A stretch of DNA of 64,000 nt from Lampropedia cohaerens (GCF_001005215.1 NZ_LBNQ01000041.1:62001-126000), one strand, 5' to 3'. Shown: positions 26,347 to 35,940, counted from the first letter of the stretch. Numbers and translations are program-made. The notes: a model not told the origin generated them from the letters alone.

Positions 26347-27597
26347 TTAACGCGTCTCTGCCTGCATGGCCGCCACGAGCTCGGCGGCGGAGCCGAATGC
26401 CAGCGTGACGCCCAGGGCGCCGTGGCCGGTGTTGACCCAGAGGTTGCGCAGCAGCCGGGTGCGGCGGGTGATGGGCAGGCCGGTGGGCGTGGCAGGGCGC
26501 ATGCCGGTCCAGGGCGCGCATGCCTCGCCGGCGTGCTGCACGGCCTCGGCCAGGTCGGGGAACACTGCCGCGGTGGATGCCTTGAGGCTGGCGATGCGGG
26601 CCGCATCCAGTGACTCGTCGGGCCCGACTAGCTCAACCATGCCGGCCACGCGCAAGCGCGTGCCAAGACGCGCAAACACCACTTTCCGGGCGGAATCGGT
26701 CACGCTCACGCGCGGCGCGGCGCCTTGCCAGTCAACGTTGTCCGCCTGCAGCGGCACGGTGATGCTGTAGCCCTTGAGTGGATAGACCGGCACAGTTTCC
26801 CCGGCCTGACGCAGCAGCGCGGTGCTGCGCCAGCCGGTGCTGACCACGAACTGGTCGGCGGAAATGTTGCCGCCAGCACTGCGCAGTGCAATGGCACGGT
26901 CGCCCTGCGTGATCCAGCCCAGCGCGCGCGTATTCCAGATGAAGGTCACGCCGCGTGCCTGCAGCCAGCTGGCCAGCTGCTGGCACAGCGCCATGGCATC
27001 GATCACGCATTCACTGGGCGTGTGCACGGCCGCCGTGAATTGCGGGGCGTAGCGCCGCAGGCTTGGTTCCACGGCCACGGCTTCATCGCTGCGAAGAATG
27101 TGCTGTGGCGCGCCACCGAGCTGTGCCTGCAGCGCAACCTGCTGCCGCGCCGCGGCCAGCGCCGCCTCGGTGGGCAGCAGTACCAGCTTGCCCGGTGCGG
27201 CGAAGTCGCAGCGGACGCCCGTGGTGGCGAGCATGTGTTCGTAGCCGAGACGGCTTTGCGCCGCCAGTGCCAGCAATGCGCGTGTGGTGACGTGCGAGCG
27301 CGTCGTGGTGCAGGCGGCCATGAATCGCAGCATCCAGGCCCATTGGGCAGGGTCGGCCTGCAGGCGGAACGTCAGCGGCGAGTCGGCCTGTAGCAGCAGC
27401 TTGGGCAGCATGCGCCAGATGGCGGGGTCGGCCAGAGGCTGAACGTAGGAATAGCTGAGCTGGGCACCGTTGCCCGCGCTGGCTCCCGTTCCGGCTGTGC
27501 CTGCCTGGTCCACAACCGTGATCCGATGGCCCTGCTGGTGCAGGGAGTAGGCGCTGGCCAGCCCCACGATGCCTGCACCGAGCACACAGATATGCAT
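26347..27597 (-). CDS. dadA: D-amino-acid dehydrogenase, DadA family
   Basis: 416 residues. The N-terminal FAD-binding motif is GAGIVGLASA (7-16) in MHICVLGAGIVGLAS. Further family signatures are NGAQLSYSYVQPLADP and a C-terminal PWTGMRPATPTGLPI and NTGHGALGVTLAFGS. The enzyme oxidatively deaminates D-amino acids and passes electrons to the respiratory chain at the inner membrane. It is convergent with the AI-2E gene and divergent from a Glu/Asp-type binding protein, 183 bp apart. Related deaminating oxidases are an alternative, but the motifs fit DadA well. Confidence 0.9.
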   Translation of the reverse strand: MHICVLGAGIVGLASAYSLHQQGHRITVVDQAGTAGTGASAGNGAQLSYSYVQPLADPAIWRMLPKLLLQADSPLTFRLQADPAQWAWMLRFMAACTTTRSHVTTRALLALAAQSRLGYEHMLATTGVRCDFAAPGKLVLLPTEAALAAARQQVALQAQLGGAPQHILRSDEAVAVEPSLRRYAPQFTAAVHTPSECVIDAMALCQQLASWLQARGVTFIWNTRALGWITQGDRAIALRSAGGNISADQFVVSTGWRSTALLRQAGETVPVYPLKGYSITVPLQADNVDWQGAAPRVSVTDSARKVVFARLGTRLRVAGMVELVGPDESLDAARIASLKASTAAVFPDLAEAVQHAGEACAPWTGMRPATPTGLPITRRTRLLRNLWVNTGHGALGVTLAFGSAAELVAAMQAETR

Positions 27598-27780
27598 TGC
27601 AATTGCCCCTTCAGTGGAATTGGCAGCAGATCTTCCTGTTGCCTCTGGCGCGTATTTTGCTTCAGTTCAAGGGCCTTGCTGACGAACAGGTGCGGGGTTT
27701 CCCCGCTTGGCGCCTTTGCGCCAGTCGCCTATCGTCACAGCGTCATTTCGCATCAGATCCAACAAGGAGTTCCTATTACC

Positions 27781-28665
27781 ATGCACATTGCTCTGAAGAC
27801 GACTGCGCTCGCGCTTGCTGCCAGCGCGGCACTTGCTGCGCAGGCCGATACCCTGGCCAAGGTGGCCGAATCCGGCGAGATCACGTTGGCGTACCGCGAA
27901 TCGTCGGTGCCCTTCAGCTATCTGAGCGGTCCGAACGAGCCGATCGGGTTCGCCGTCGACATTGCCAAGGCCGTGGTCGAACAGGTCAAGAAGGAACTGA
28001 ACAAGCCCGACATCACGATCAAGTGGCAGGCCGTTACGTCACAGAACCGCATTCCGCTGCTGGTCAACGGCACCATTGACCTGGAGTGCGGCTCGACCAC
28101 CAACAACACCGCGCGCGGCCAGGATGTGGCTTTTGCCATCAACCATTTCTACACCGGCACGCGTCTGCTCGTGAAGAAGTCCTCCGGCATCCAGAACTAT
28201 GCCGATACCAAAGGCAAGGCCATCGCCACAACGACCGGCACTACCAACTTCCAGGTGCTGCGCCGTTACGACCGCGACAACGATATGGGGTGGAACATCA
28301 TCTCGGCCAAGGACCATGCCGATGCGTTCCTGCTGGTGCAGTCCGATCGTGCGGTCGGCTTTGGCATGGACGACATCCTGTTGTACGGTCTGCGCGCTAA
28401 TGCACAGAATCCGCAGGAGTTCGAGGTGGTTGGTGATTCGCTGCAGGTCGAGCCCTATGCGTGCATGTTGCGCAAGGACGATCCCAAGTTCAAGGCAGTG
28501 GTGGATGGCGCCATCGCTACCCTGATGGATTCTGGCGAATTCGCCAAGCTGTACGACCAGTGGTTCCTGCAGCCCATTCCTCCGCGCAACGTGCCGCTGG
28601 GTCTGGAGATGAGCGAGGATCTCAAGCGCAACCTCACCGAAAAGAGCGACGCGCCGGCGACCTGA
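27781..28665 (+). CDS. amino-acid ABC transporter substrate-binding protein, Glu/Asp type
   Basis: 294 residues. A 22-residue signal peptide ends in AAQADTLA. The SBP_bac_3 fold shows VAESGEITLAYRESSVPFSYL, then IDLECGSTTNNTARGQDVAF, the GltI-like ligand region. AAGGAG precedes the ATG by about 11 nt. No permease or ATPase gene lies nearby, so it must share an importer encoded elsewhere. A strong terminator follows the stop. Neighbouring racemase and D-amino-acid dehydrogenase genes suggest a role with Asp/Glu, but that is inference. Confidence 0.9.
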   Translation: MHIALKTTALALAASAALAAQADTLAKVAESGEITLAYRESSVPFSYLSGPNEPIGFAVDIAKAVVEQVKKELNKPDITIKWQAVTSQNRIPLLVNGTIDLECGSTTNNTARGQDVAFAINHFYTGTRLLVKKSSGIQNYADTKGKAIATTTGTTNFQVLRRYDRDNDMGWNIISAKDHADAFLLVQSDRAVGFGMDDILLYGLRANAQNPQEFEVVGDSLQVEPYACMLRKDDPKFKAVVDGAIATLMDSGEFAKLYDQWFLQPIPPRNVPLGLEMSEDLKRNLTEKSDAPAT

Positions 28666-28692
28666 CGGTAGCCGGTGCATGGCACTGTCAAG

Positions 28693-28717
28693 GGCGCCCC
28701 GCGCGGGGCGCCTTTTT
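28693..28717 (+). terminator. rho-independent terminator after the binding-protein gene
   Basis: A perfect 10-bp inverted repeat, GGCGCCCCGC/GCGGGGCGCC (28693-28712), is followed directly by TTTTT. It lies 28 bp past the stop codon and separates the binding-protein gene from the racemase gene. Confidence 0.9.
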
Positions 28718-28778
28718 CATGCGCGTGGGTACCGTTTGCAGCTATATTTCCGCCAACTCCTTCATTTCGCTGCACGTC

Positions 28779-29546
28779 ATGAGCCAAGCAGGCGCCCCGC
28801 TTTCTTCTGCTGTCCCGCAGACCCGCAAAGTCGGCATTTTGGGAGGAATGGGGCCTGCAGCCGGTGCCGATTTTGTGCGCCTGTTCGTTCAGGCCTGCAC
28901 CGAGCAGTTGCGTCGGCGGGGCGCTGCGGTGGTGGATCAGGCCTTCCCGGAGCATTGGCTGGCGCAGATTCCCGCGCCAGACCGCACCAGCGCCATCGCC
29001 GCACCCGAGCGACCGGAGATCAGCCCATTGGATGCGATGAGCCACGCCGTGCAGCAGTTGCACAGCCTGGATGTGCGCATTGTGGCGATTGCCTGCAACA
29101 CCGCCCATTACTGGCACCAGCCCCTGCAGCAGCGTCATTCGCAGGTGCGGATTCTGCACATCATCAATGAGACGATTGCGCACCTGCAGCAAGCCGGTGT
29201 GCGCGAGGTGCTGCTGATGGCCACCCAGGGCACCCATCGGTCCCGGTTGTACGACAGTGCGCTGGAGGCAGCGGGCATTGCCGTGCACACGCCATTGCCG
29301 CACGAGCGTGAGCAGGTCATGCAAGGCATTTTCGAAGGTGTCAAGCGTGGCCGGCTGGATGTGGCCAACCAGTATTTCGGCCCGGTGGTGCAGGCGTTGC
29401 GCCAGCGGCATGCTGCCGATACGCTCGTGATGGCCTGTACCGAAATTCCCTTGGCGCTGCCCCAGGCATCGCAGGCGCAGGGGCTGAAACTGATCGACCC
29501 GGCATGGGTTTTGGCGCAGGCGCTGGCGGCACAGGCCTACGTCTGA
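28779..29546 (+). CDS. aspartate/glutamate racemase family protein
   Basis: 255 residues. The N-terminal KVGILGGMGPAAGADF is the signature of the aspartate racemase (RacX/YgeA) family. The two catalytic Cys are C106 (IACNTAHYW) and C220 (MACTEIPLAL), one on each face of the substrate. These PLP-independent enzymes interconvert L- and D-forms; broad-specificity members exist. An alternative start, ATG at 28720 (MRVGTVCSY), overlaps the terminator and was rejected. The 3' end overlaps the convergent LysR gene by 10 bp. Confidence 0.9.
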   Translation: MSQAGAPLSSAVPQTRKVGILGGMGPAAGADFVRLFVQACTEQLRRRGAAVVDQAFPEHWLAQIPAPDRTSAIAAPERPEISPLDAMSHAVQQLHSLDVRIVAIACNTAHYWHQPLQQRHSQVRILHIINETIAHLQQAGVREVLLMATQGTHRSRLYDSALEAAGIAVHTPLPHEREQVMQGIFEGVKRGRLDVANQYFGPVVQALRQRHAADTLVMACTEIPLALPQASQAQGLKLIDPAWVLAQALAAQAYV

Positions 29547-30484
29547 GCACTGCCCGTGCGCGCTTGGCCCGCACCCAGGTCCGGTGCTTGGGCGCATACG
29601 CATAGCAGCCACTCACGCAAGGCGGCCAGGGCAGGCTGCTCGGCCTTGCGTTCCGGCACGATGAGCCAGTAGGCGCGCTCGGTGGTCAGAGGCTGGCTGC
29701 TCAGGGCAATGAGCTGGCCGCTGTCCATCTCGCGCTGAATCAGAAACGGCGGGATCAGTGCCACACCCATGCGCTCGATGGCCGCCTGCGCCAGCATGGA
29801 AAACAGCTCAAGCCGCATGCCAGCCATGTCGTGCCCGACCCGCAGGCCCTGCGCTTCGAACCAGTTGCGCCAGGCGTAGGGCCGCGTGGACTGCTGCAGC
29901 AGGGGCAGCGCGGCGATGGCTTCCGGGTCCAGTCCCTCGGCCGGGATGGCGGGCAGGCCCGGCAGATCAGGACTGCACACCGGCACCGGAAACTCACGCA
30001 TCAGAAAGTGCGCGACCGTACCCGGCCAGCCAGCATCGCCAAAGTAGATGGCGGCATCGTAACGGGTCTGTTCGAACAGGAACGGTCGCGTCTGCGTGTT
30101 CATGTGTACCAGCACCTGCGGATGCTGGCGCTGAAATTGCGGCAGCCTCGGCAGCAGCCAGCGTGTTGCGAAAGTGGGGACCACGGCCAGTTCCAGCTCG
30201 GTGCCCGCGCCTTTCTGTGCCATCAGGTTCAGCGTGTCGCGGGCGAGCGCATCCAGCTGCGGCGTGATCTGGCGGTAGTAGCGCTGGCCGGCGTCGGTCA
30301 GCTGTACGCCGCGGCGAGTGCGGCGAAACAGGGCCACGCCAAGGTACTGCTCCAACGCGCCGATCTGGCGACACACCGCGCTTTGCGTGAGTGCCAGCTC
30401 GGCGGCGGCGCGGGTGTAGCTCTCGTGCCGGGCAGCGGCCTCGAAGGCCATCAGACTGTTGGTGCTGGGAATGCGACGACGCAT
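29537..30484 (-). CDS. LysR-family regulator, GcvA-like, divergent from gcdH
   Basis: 315 residues. The HTH (about 1-62) reads AARHESYTRAAAELALTQSAV with a basic recognition helix, as in the GcvA/AmpR subgroup. The effector domain spans about 90-295. Divergent orientation beside gcdH (147 bp apart) is the usual arrangement for the regulator of glutaryl-CoA dehydrogenase genes in Burkholderiales. It therefore probably controls gcdH and the following CoA transferase. Its end overlaps the racemase end by 10 bp on the opposite strand. Confidence 0.9.
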   Translation of the reverse strand: MRRRIPSTNSLMAFEAAARHESYTRAAAELALTQSAVCRQIGALEQYLGVALFRRTRRGVQLTDAGQRYYRQITPQLDALARDTLNLMAQKGAGTELELAVVPTFATRWLLPRLPQFQRQHPQVLVHMNTQTRPFLFEQTRYDAAIYFGDAGWPGTVAHFLMREFPVPVCSPDLPGLPAIPAEGLDPEAIAALPLLQQSTRPYAWRNWFEAQGLRVGHDMAGMRLELFSMLAQAAIERMGVALIPPFLIQREMDSGQLIALSSQPLTTERAYWLIVPERKAEQPALAALREWLLCVCAQAPDLGAGQARTGSAQT

Positions 30485-30503
30485 GGAAAGGCGCGATTGA
30501 AAT

Positions 30504-30557
30504 TTTCGGTGTGCATATTTTGTACATGTTGATGCCGAAAAAGCGTTTGATGTACGA
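30504..30557. promoter_or_regulatory. inverted repeats in the LysR-gcdH divergent promoter region
   Basis: Two overlapping inverted repeats are present: TTTCGG (30504-30509) with CCGAAA (30535-30540), and TTGTACAT (30520-30527) with ATGTACGA (30550-30557, one mismatch). This AT-rich stretch lies just upstream of the LysR start and about 75 bp before gcdH, where a LysR protein would be expected to bind. Confidence 0.4.
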
Positions 30558-30631
30558 AATGAGGGTTCCTAGAATGCCGATCTAGCACTTCAACCGAAGA
30601 ATGGCAGCATCACGTCAAGGAGACCTCATTC

Positions 30632-31813
30632 ATGTCCAAGCCCGTTTTCAACTGGGAAGACCCGCTCGATCTGGAAAGTCAGCTCACACCGGAAGAGCGC
30701 CAGATCCGCGATGCGGCGCGCTCCTATTGTCAGGACAAGCTCAGGCCCCGTGTGCAGCAGGCGTTTCGCAACGAGGCGACCGACCCGGCGATCTTCCGCG
30801 AAATGGGCCAGTTGGGCTTGTTAGGGGCGACCATTCCCGAGCAGTACGGCGGTGCCGGCCTGAATTACGTGGCCTATGGGTTGATCGCGCGGGAGGTCGA
30901 GCGGGTCGATTCGGGCTACCGTTCTATGATGAGCGTGCAGTCCTCGTTGGTGATGCTGCCCATTCACGCTTTCGGCAACGAGGCAACCAGGCAGAAGTAT
31001 TTGCCCAAGCTGGCCTCGGGCGAATGGATTGGCTGCTTTGGCCTGACCGAACCCGACCATGGCTCCGATCCCGGCAGCATGGCAACGCGCGCCCGCAAGG
31101 TCGACGGTGGTTATGTACTCAAGGGCAGCAAGATGTGGATTACCAACAGTCCGATCGCCGACGTGTTCGTGGTCTGGGCCAAGGATGATGGCGGCCAGAT
31201 CCGGGGCTTCGTGCTGGAAAAGGGCTGGCAGGGGCTGTCGGCGCCCGCCATCCATGGCAAGGTGGGCCTGCGCGCATCCATCACCGGCGAAATCGTCATG
31301 GATGACGTGTTCGTGCCGGAGGAGAACGCTTTTCCCGACGTGCGCGGCCTCAAGGGCCCGTTCACCTGCCTTAACAGTGCGCGCTATGGCATCGCCTGGG
31401 GCGCACTGGGTGCTGCCGAGGACTGCCTGGCCGTGGCGCGGCAGTACACGCTCGATCGCCGGCAGTTCGGCCGTCCGCTCGCTGCCAATCAGCTGATCCA
31501 GAAGAAGCTTGCGGACGCACTGACGGAAATTCACATCGGGCTGCAGGCCTGCCTGCAGGTGGGCCGTCTCAAGGAGGCGGGTCGCGCGCCGGTGGAAATC
31601 ACCTCCATCATCAAGCGCAACAGCTGTGGCAAGGCGCTGGAGATCGCCCGCCAGGCACGTGACATGCTCGGCGGCAATGGCATCAGCGATGAGTTTTCGG
31701 TGGCGCGCCACCTCGTCAACCTGGAGGTGGTCAACACCTACGAGGGCACGCACGATGTGCATGCGCTGATACTGGGGCGAGCCATCACCGGCATTGCCGC
31801 ATTCGCCAACTGA
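30632..31813 (+). CDS. gcdH: glutaryl-CoA dehydrogenase
   Basis: 393 residues, acyl-CoA dehydrogenase family. The protein opens [17 protein letters not shown], has [15 protein letters not shown] (FAD/substrate region) and the catalytic base E371 in [16 protein letters not shown]. It oxidises and decarboxylates glutaryl-CoA to crotonyl-CoA in lysine, tryptophan and aromatic catabolism, passing electrons to ETF. AAGGAG lies 9 nt upstream of the ATG. It is co-oriented with a CoA-transferase gene 120 bp downstream. Confidence 0.96.
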   Translation: MSKPVFNWEDPLDLESQLTPEERQIRDAARSYCQDKLRPRVQQAFRNEATDPAIFREMGQLGLLGATIPEQYGGAGLNYVAYGLIAREVERVDSGYRSMMSVQSSLVMLPIHAFGNEATRQKYLPKLASGEWIGCFGLTEPDHGSDPGSMATRARKVDGGYVLKGSKMWITNSPIADVFVVWAKDDGGQIRGFVLEKGWQGLSAPAIHGKVGLRASITGEIVMDDVFVPEENAFPDVRGLKGPFTCLNSARYGIAWGALGAAEDCLAVARQYTLDRRQFGRPLAANQLIQKKLADALTEIHIGLQACLQVGRLKEAGRAPVEITSIIKRNSCGKALEIARQARDMLGGNGISDEFSVARHLVNLEVVNTYEGTHDVHALILGRAITGIAAFAN

Positions 31814-31933
31814 TTGCGTTGTTTCTCGGGAGGCCGCGCCCAGTAGCCACAGACTTCGATCGCACGAATAGTGCTCCGGACGTTGGCCTCCCACCCTGTT
31901 CCAGTTATTTTCCCGATCAAAGGCCCAGGCACT

Positions 31934-33163
31934 ATGGCAGGCGCACTCTCGCACATCCGCGTATTGGATCTCTCGCGCATTCTGGCCGGGCCATGGGCCG
32001 GGCAACTGCTGGCTGATCTGGGCGCGGATGTCATCAAGGTCGAGCGTCCCGGCGCGGGCGACGACACGCGCCGCTGGGGCCCTCCCTGGGTCAGGGGCGA
32101 AGAAGGCCAGGATACCGCCATCGCTGCCTACTATCTGGCCGCCAACCGCAACAAACGTTCCATGACCATCGACATCGCCCAGCCCGAGGGACAGGATCTG
32201 GTCAGGCAGCTGGCGGCGAAGTCCGATGTGGTGTTGGAGAACTACAAGTGTGGCGGCCTGCGCAAGTACGGGCTGGATTACGAAGCGCTGTCAGCTATCA
32301 ACCCGCGGCTGGTGTACTGCTCCATTACCGGCTTCGGCCAGACTGGACCGTACGCCGCGCGTGCCGGCTACGACTTTCTGATTCAGGGTTTGGGTGGGCT
32401 CATGAGCCTGACCGGCCGCCCCGACGGCGAGCCGGGTGCGGGACCGATGAAGGCAGGTGTGGCGCTGACGGACATCCTCACGGGGCTGTATGCGTGCAAC
32501 GCCGTGTTGGCCGCGCTGGCCTGGCGCGATCAGCACGGTGCGCACGGGCGTGGCCAGCACATTGACCTGTCGTTGCTGGATGTGCAGGTGGCATGTCTGG
32601 CGAATCAGGCGCTGGGCTATCTTGCCACTGGCGAGAACCCGCAGCGGCTGGGCAACGCCCATCCCAGCATCGTGCCCTACCAGGATTTCCCGACAGCCGA
32701 CGGTTACATGATTCTGGCCATTGGCAATGACGGCCAGTTTCAGCGCTTTTGCGCCGAGGCAGGCAGGCCGGAGCTCGCCGCTGACGCGCGTTTTGCCACC
32801 AACGCACAGCGCGTGGCCCATCGCGCGCGGCTGATTCCGTTGCTCAACCAGCTGACCGTGACGCGCACGACCGCGCAGTGGATCGAGGCACTGGAAGCCC
32901 AGGCTGTACCGTGCGGGCCGATCAACCGCCTCAGTGAGGTATTTGCCGATCCGCAAGTCCGGGCGCGGGGCATGGCCTTTGCCATGCCGCATCCGCAGGC
33001 TGGCAGCGTGCCGCAGGTGGCCTGTCCGATCAGGCTGTCTGCCACGCCGGTGGAAAACCGCAAGGCGCCGCCGGCACTCGGTCAGCACACGGAAGAAATC
33101 CTCAAGGAACTGGGCATGGACGCCGCTGCGCGCGCCAGTCTCAAGGCGCGTGGCGTGGTGTAG
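31934..33163 (+). CDS. CaiB/BaiF CoA-transferase, probable glutarate CoA-transferase
   Basis: 409 residues, class III CoA-transferase. It begins MAGALSHIRVLDLSRILAGPWA and continues LADLGADVIKVERPGAGDDTR, the family's N-terminal signature. The string GYDFLIQGLGGLMSLTG surrounds the usual catalytic Asp. With gcdH next to it, the likely reaction is transfer of CoA to glutarate, by analogy with the mammalian SUGCT enzyme; that substrate is inference. ATG at 31934 was chosen because similarity to the family begins just after it. Confidence 0.88.
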   Translation: MAGALSHIRVLDLSRILAGPWAGQLLADLGADVIKVERPGAGDDTRRWGPPWVRGEEGQDTAIAAYYLAANRNKRSMTIDIAQPEGQDLVRQLAAKSDVVLENYKCGGLRKYGLDYEALSAINPRLVYCSITGFGQTGPYAARAGYDFLIQGLGGLMSLTGRPDGEPGAGPMKAGVALTDILTGLYACNAVLAALAWRDQHGAHGRGQHIDLSLLDVQVACLANQALGYLATGENPQRLGNAHPSIVPYQDFPTADGYMILAIGNDGQFQRFCAEAGRPELAADARFATNAQRVAHRARLIPLLNQLTVTRTTAQWIEALEAQAVPCGPINRLSEVFADPQVRARGMAFAMPHPQAGSVPQVACPIRLSATPVENRKAPPALGQHTEEILKELGMDAAARASLKARGVV

Positions 33164-33199
33164 GGGCGGGTGCTGCTGGTGGCCGCGCGCTGCGCTCGG

Positions 33200-34279
33200 C
33201 TACTTTCCGGCAGAGGGGTCGCGCAGCCCAAAGTCCGCATCCTTCCAGTGCGGCGGCATGCTCATATTGCCGACCGCCTGCATCAGCGACGGCATCATGG
33301 TGTCACCGTGCGTCAGATCCGGCCAGAGGTGAAATTGCGCCTTCAATCCCGGCCATTGGAGTGCCGTCAGTTGCTCGGCCATTTCGCGCGCGCGGGTGAT
33401 CTGCAGGCGCACGGTGTGGCGCTGGCCGGTAGGTGGTGCATTGGCCGGACGGGCCTCGCCGGTGGGTTCCTCGAGCGAGCCAGCGTAGAGAAACACGTTG
33501 GCGTGACGCTGGTTCGGGTCTGCCGAAGGTGCCTGCCCGCGCGCGGGGGCAGGCGCCTGGTAAAAGCGTGCCTGGCTGGCACTGAACGCTTGTTGCTCCT
33601 GCAGCAGGTAGGCGTCGTGCCACCAGATCGATGGGCTGGCCGCGTAGTAGTCCGTAAACAGGTGAGGCCGCGTGAACAGCGCATGCAGCACGAACAGGCC
33701 GCTGAGCGAATGGCCGAACAGGCCGATGCGGCGTGGGTCGAGCGGCAGGCGCGGGGTCCAGCCAGCCAGCAACGTGTGTTCGAGAAAGTCCAGCAGGATA
33801 TCCGCGCCGCCCTGCGACGGCACGACACCGGGCGCGGCAGGGGTGTAGTCGCGGTTGCGCGCGGCCGAGTCGAACAGGGCATCACCGGGATGGCCAATGC
33901 CGATGATGACGCAAGGCTCCCCACGCACATAGGCTGGACGCGTCTGCTGCAGGCGCGACCATTGCGCTGCGAGTGGAAAAATGGCATTGCCATCCATCAC
34001 CAGCAGCGCGGGGTAGCCTTCGGGCGGGGCAGGCAATTCCGGCATCTGCAGCCAGATGCGCCACTGGTGGCCCGATTGCCGGTCCTGCCAATCCAGCCAG
34101 CTCGAGCGCGGCAAGCGTGTTGGCTGCATGGGGAGATCGGCAATGTCGACGGGCATGGATGGGGTCCTGGTGTGTGCGCAGCCTGCCAGCACCGTAGCCA
34201 GCACGCCGCTGGCGCCCGCGCGCAGCACAGTGCGGCGGGTGGCTGGCAGGGGGAGAAAAGGCGTCGGCAAATTGGTCAT
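33200..34279 (-). CDS. putative lipoprotein esterase, IroE/Fes-like alpha/beta hydrolase
   Basis: 359 residues. The N-terminus has twin arginines (R15-R16) before a hydrophobic run ending in the lipobox LAGC (C34), so it may be a Tat-exported lipoprotein. The hydrolase domain shows LLVMDGNAIFPL, the nucleophile S191 in FGHSLSGLFVLHALF and a late LTHGDTMMPSLMQAV with the candidate catalytic His. Relatives cleave trilactone siderophores or other esters. The ATG shares one base with the exonuclease III stop (TGATG). A longer frame extending into that gene was rejected. Confidence 0.8.
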   Translation of the reverse strand: MTNLPTPFLPLPATRRTVLRAGASGVLATVLAGCAHTRTPSMPVDIADLPMQPTRLPRSSWLDWQDRQSGHQWRIWLQMPELPAPPEGYPALLVMDGNAIFPLAAQWSRLQQTRPAYVRGEPCVIIGIGHPGDALFDSAARNRDYTPAAPGVVPSQGGADILLDFLEHTLLAGWTPRLPLDPRRIGLFGHSLSGLFVLHALFTRPHLFTDYYAASPSIWWHDAYLLQEQQAFSASQARFYQAPAPARGQAPSADPNQRHANVFLYAGSLEEPTGEARPANAPPTGQRHTVRLQITRAREMAEQLTALQWPGLKAQFHLWPDLTHGDTMMPSLMQAVGNMSMPPHWKDADFGLRDPSAGK

Positions 34280-35100
34280 CAGAGGGTCAGGTCGTAGCCA
34301 ATGGTCAGGGGCGCATGGTCCGAGAACTTCTCGTCCTTGTAGATCTGCTCGGTGCGCGCCAGGGCTGCCAGCGCAGGTGTTGCCAGGTGGTAGTCCAGCC
34401 GCCAGCCTACGTTGTTGGCATAGGCCTGCCCCCGGTTGCTCCACCAGGTGTAGCACGTGTCGGTGGCATCGGGCCGCAGCTGGCGGTAGACATCTACCAA
34501 CGGCGTGCGGGTGGCGTTGTCCTCCTGCAGCAGCCGGGTCATCCACGCACGTTCCTCGGGTAGAAAGCCACTGTTTTTCTGGTTGCTGCGCCAGTTCTTC
34601 AGGTCGATCTGCTGGTGGGCAATGTTGACATCGCCGCAGAGGACGAACTCGCGCTGCTGCGCGAGCGCGTCGAGATGCGGGAAGAATCCGTCCAGAAAGC
34701 GGTACTTGGCAGCCTGCCGATCCTCGCCCGAGCTGCCGCTGGGGAAGTAGCAGCTGATGATGGACAGGCGCCGCGACGGGGTATCAAAGCGCAGCTCGAT
34801 GTAGCGGCCCTCGGCATCGAACTCGCCGCCATCCCAGCCGCATATCACATCGCTGGGCTCGTGGCGGCTATATATCGCCACGCCCGAATAGCCTTTTTTC
34901 TGCGCCGTGTGAAAGTAGCCGCGCAGCCCGCCAAGCTCCAGCAACCCGGCCTTGTCCAGATCGGCCGGTTGCGCCTTGAGTTCCTGCACGCACATACAAT
35001 CGGGCGCAGTCCTTTCCACCCAGGGCACCAGCCCTTTGTTGGCGGCAGAGCGGATGCCGTTGGCATTGAGGGTGGTTAGTCGAAACAAGGCGCTATCCAT
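34279..35100 (-). CDS. xth: exodeoxyribonuclease III (AP endonuclease)
   Basis: 273 residues, Exo_endo_phos family. Visible motifs: [20 protein letters not shown] (metal-binding Glu), [25 protein letters not shown] (catalytic Asp/Asn) and the C-terminal [10 protein letters not shown] (catalytic Asp-His). It removes abasic and 3'-blocked ends in base excision repair. The ATG at 35100 was taken; the codon before it is TTG. It is divergent from pyrE with only 29 bp between starts, so their promoters must overlap. Confidence 0.95.
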   Translation of the reverse strand: MDSALFRLTTLNANGIRSAANKGLVPWVERTAPDCMCVQELKAQPADLDKAGLLELGGLRGYFHTAQKKGYSGVAIYSRHEPSDVICGWDGGEFDAEGRYIELRFDTPSRRLSIISCYFPSGSSGEDRQAAKYRFLDGFFPHLDALAQQREFVLCGDVNIAHQQIDLKNWRSNQKNSGFLPEERAWMTRLLQEDNATRTPLVDVYRQLRPDATDTCYTWWSNRGQAYANNVGWRLDYHLATPALAALARTEQIYKDEKFSDHAPLTIGYDLTL

Positions 35101-35129
35101 CAAGAAAATCCGTAGAAAAAGAGCACATC

Positions 35130-35855
35130 ATGCAAGAGTCCGAGCTGCAGCACCGCAGTGATCCGCATCCCGAAGGCGCCGACTCCGAGTCCGCCCAGGC
35201 ATTCGTGGCCTTTGCGTTGGAAAGCGGCGTGCTGCGTTTTGGCGAATTCGTCACCAAGGCAGGTCGTCTGAGTCCGTATTTCTTCAATGCTGGCCTGTTC
35301 AACGACGGCGCCAAACTGCTGCGGCTGGCGCGATTCTATGCAAATGCCATCGTGCGCAGTGGCATTGCCTTCGACATGGTTTTTGGCCCGGCCTACAAGG
35401 GCATCGTACTGGCTTCTGCGGTGGCGATGGAGCTTGCGCGGCTGGGACACAACGTGCCGTTCGCCTACAACCGCAAGGAAGCCAAGGACCACGGCGAGGG
35501 CGGACTGCTGGTGGGCGCACCGCTGAAGGGGCGTGTGCTGATCGTCGATGACGTGATCTCCGCAGGTACCGCAGTGCGCGAGGCGATGGCCATCATTCGC
35601 CAGGCCGGAGCCACCCCGCATGCGCTGGCGATTGCGCTGGATCGTCAGGAGATGGCGACGGAGAACGGCCAGGACATTCCCGTCAGTGCCGTGCAGCAGG
35701 TGCAAAGGCAGCTGGGGCTGCAGGTGTGTGCGGTGGCAACGCTCGATGACATCCTGCGCTACTTGCAACGCGATACATCCGTTACCATGGCTGCCAAGGA
35801 GCTGGCGGCGCACCATGCCGCCGTTCAGGCGTACCGGCAGCGCTACGGCATATAG
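35130..35855 (+). CDS. pyrE: orotate phosphoribosyltransferase
   Basis: 241 residues, about 25 more than E. coli PyrE because of an N-terminal extension of about 20 acidic and polar residues. The PRPP loop [12 protein letters not shown] (136-147) and the flexible loop [13 protein letters not shown] (113-125) are present. It makes OMP from orotate and PRPP in pyrimidine synthesis. It is divergent from xth and followed at 85 bp by a DUF4124 gene. Confidence 0.96.
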   Translation: MQESELQHRSDPHPEGADSESAQAFVAFALESGVLRFGEFVTKAGRLSPYFFNAGLFNDGAKLLRLARFYANAIVRSGIAFDMVFGPAYKGIVLASAVAMELARLGHNVPFAYNRKEAKDHGEGGLLVGAPLKGRVLIVDDVISAGTAVREAMAIIRQAGATPHALAIALDRQEMATENGQDIPVSAVQQVQRQLGLQVCAVATLDDILRYLQRDTSVTMAAKELAAHHAAVQAYRQRYGI

Positions 35856-35940
35856 AGCACAGTAGGTGCCCGAGGCTGTCGCGCCGGAGGCCTTGCGGCG
35901 GGCCGCTGGCGTGTCTTTTCAGGGAAGGCGTGAGGGGAAT

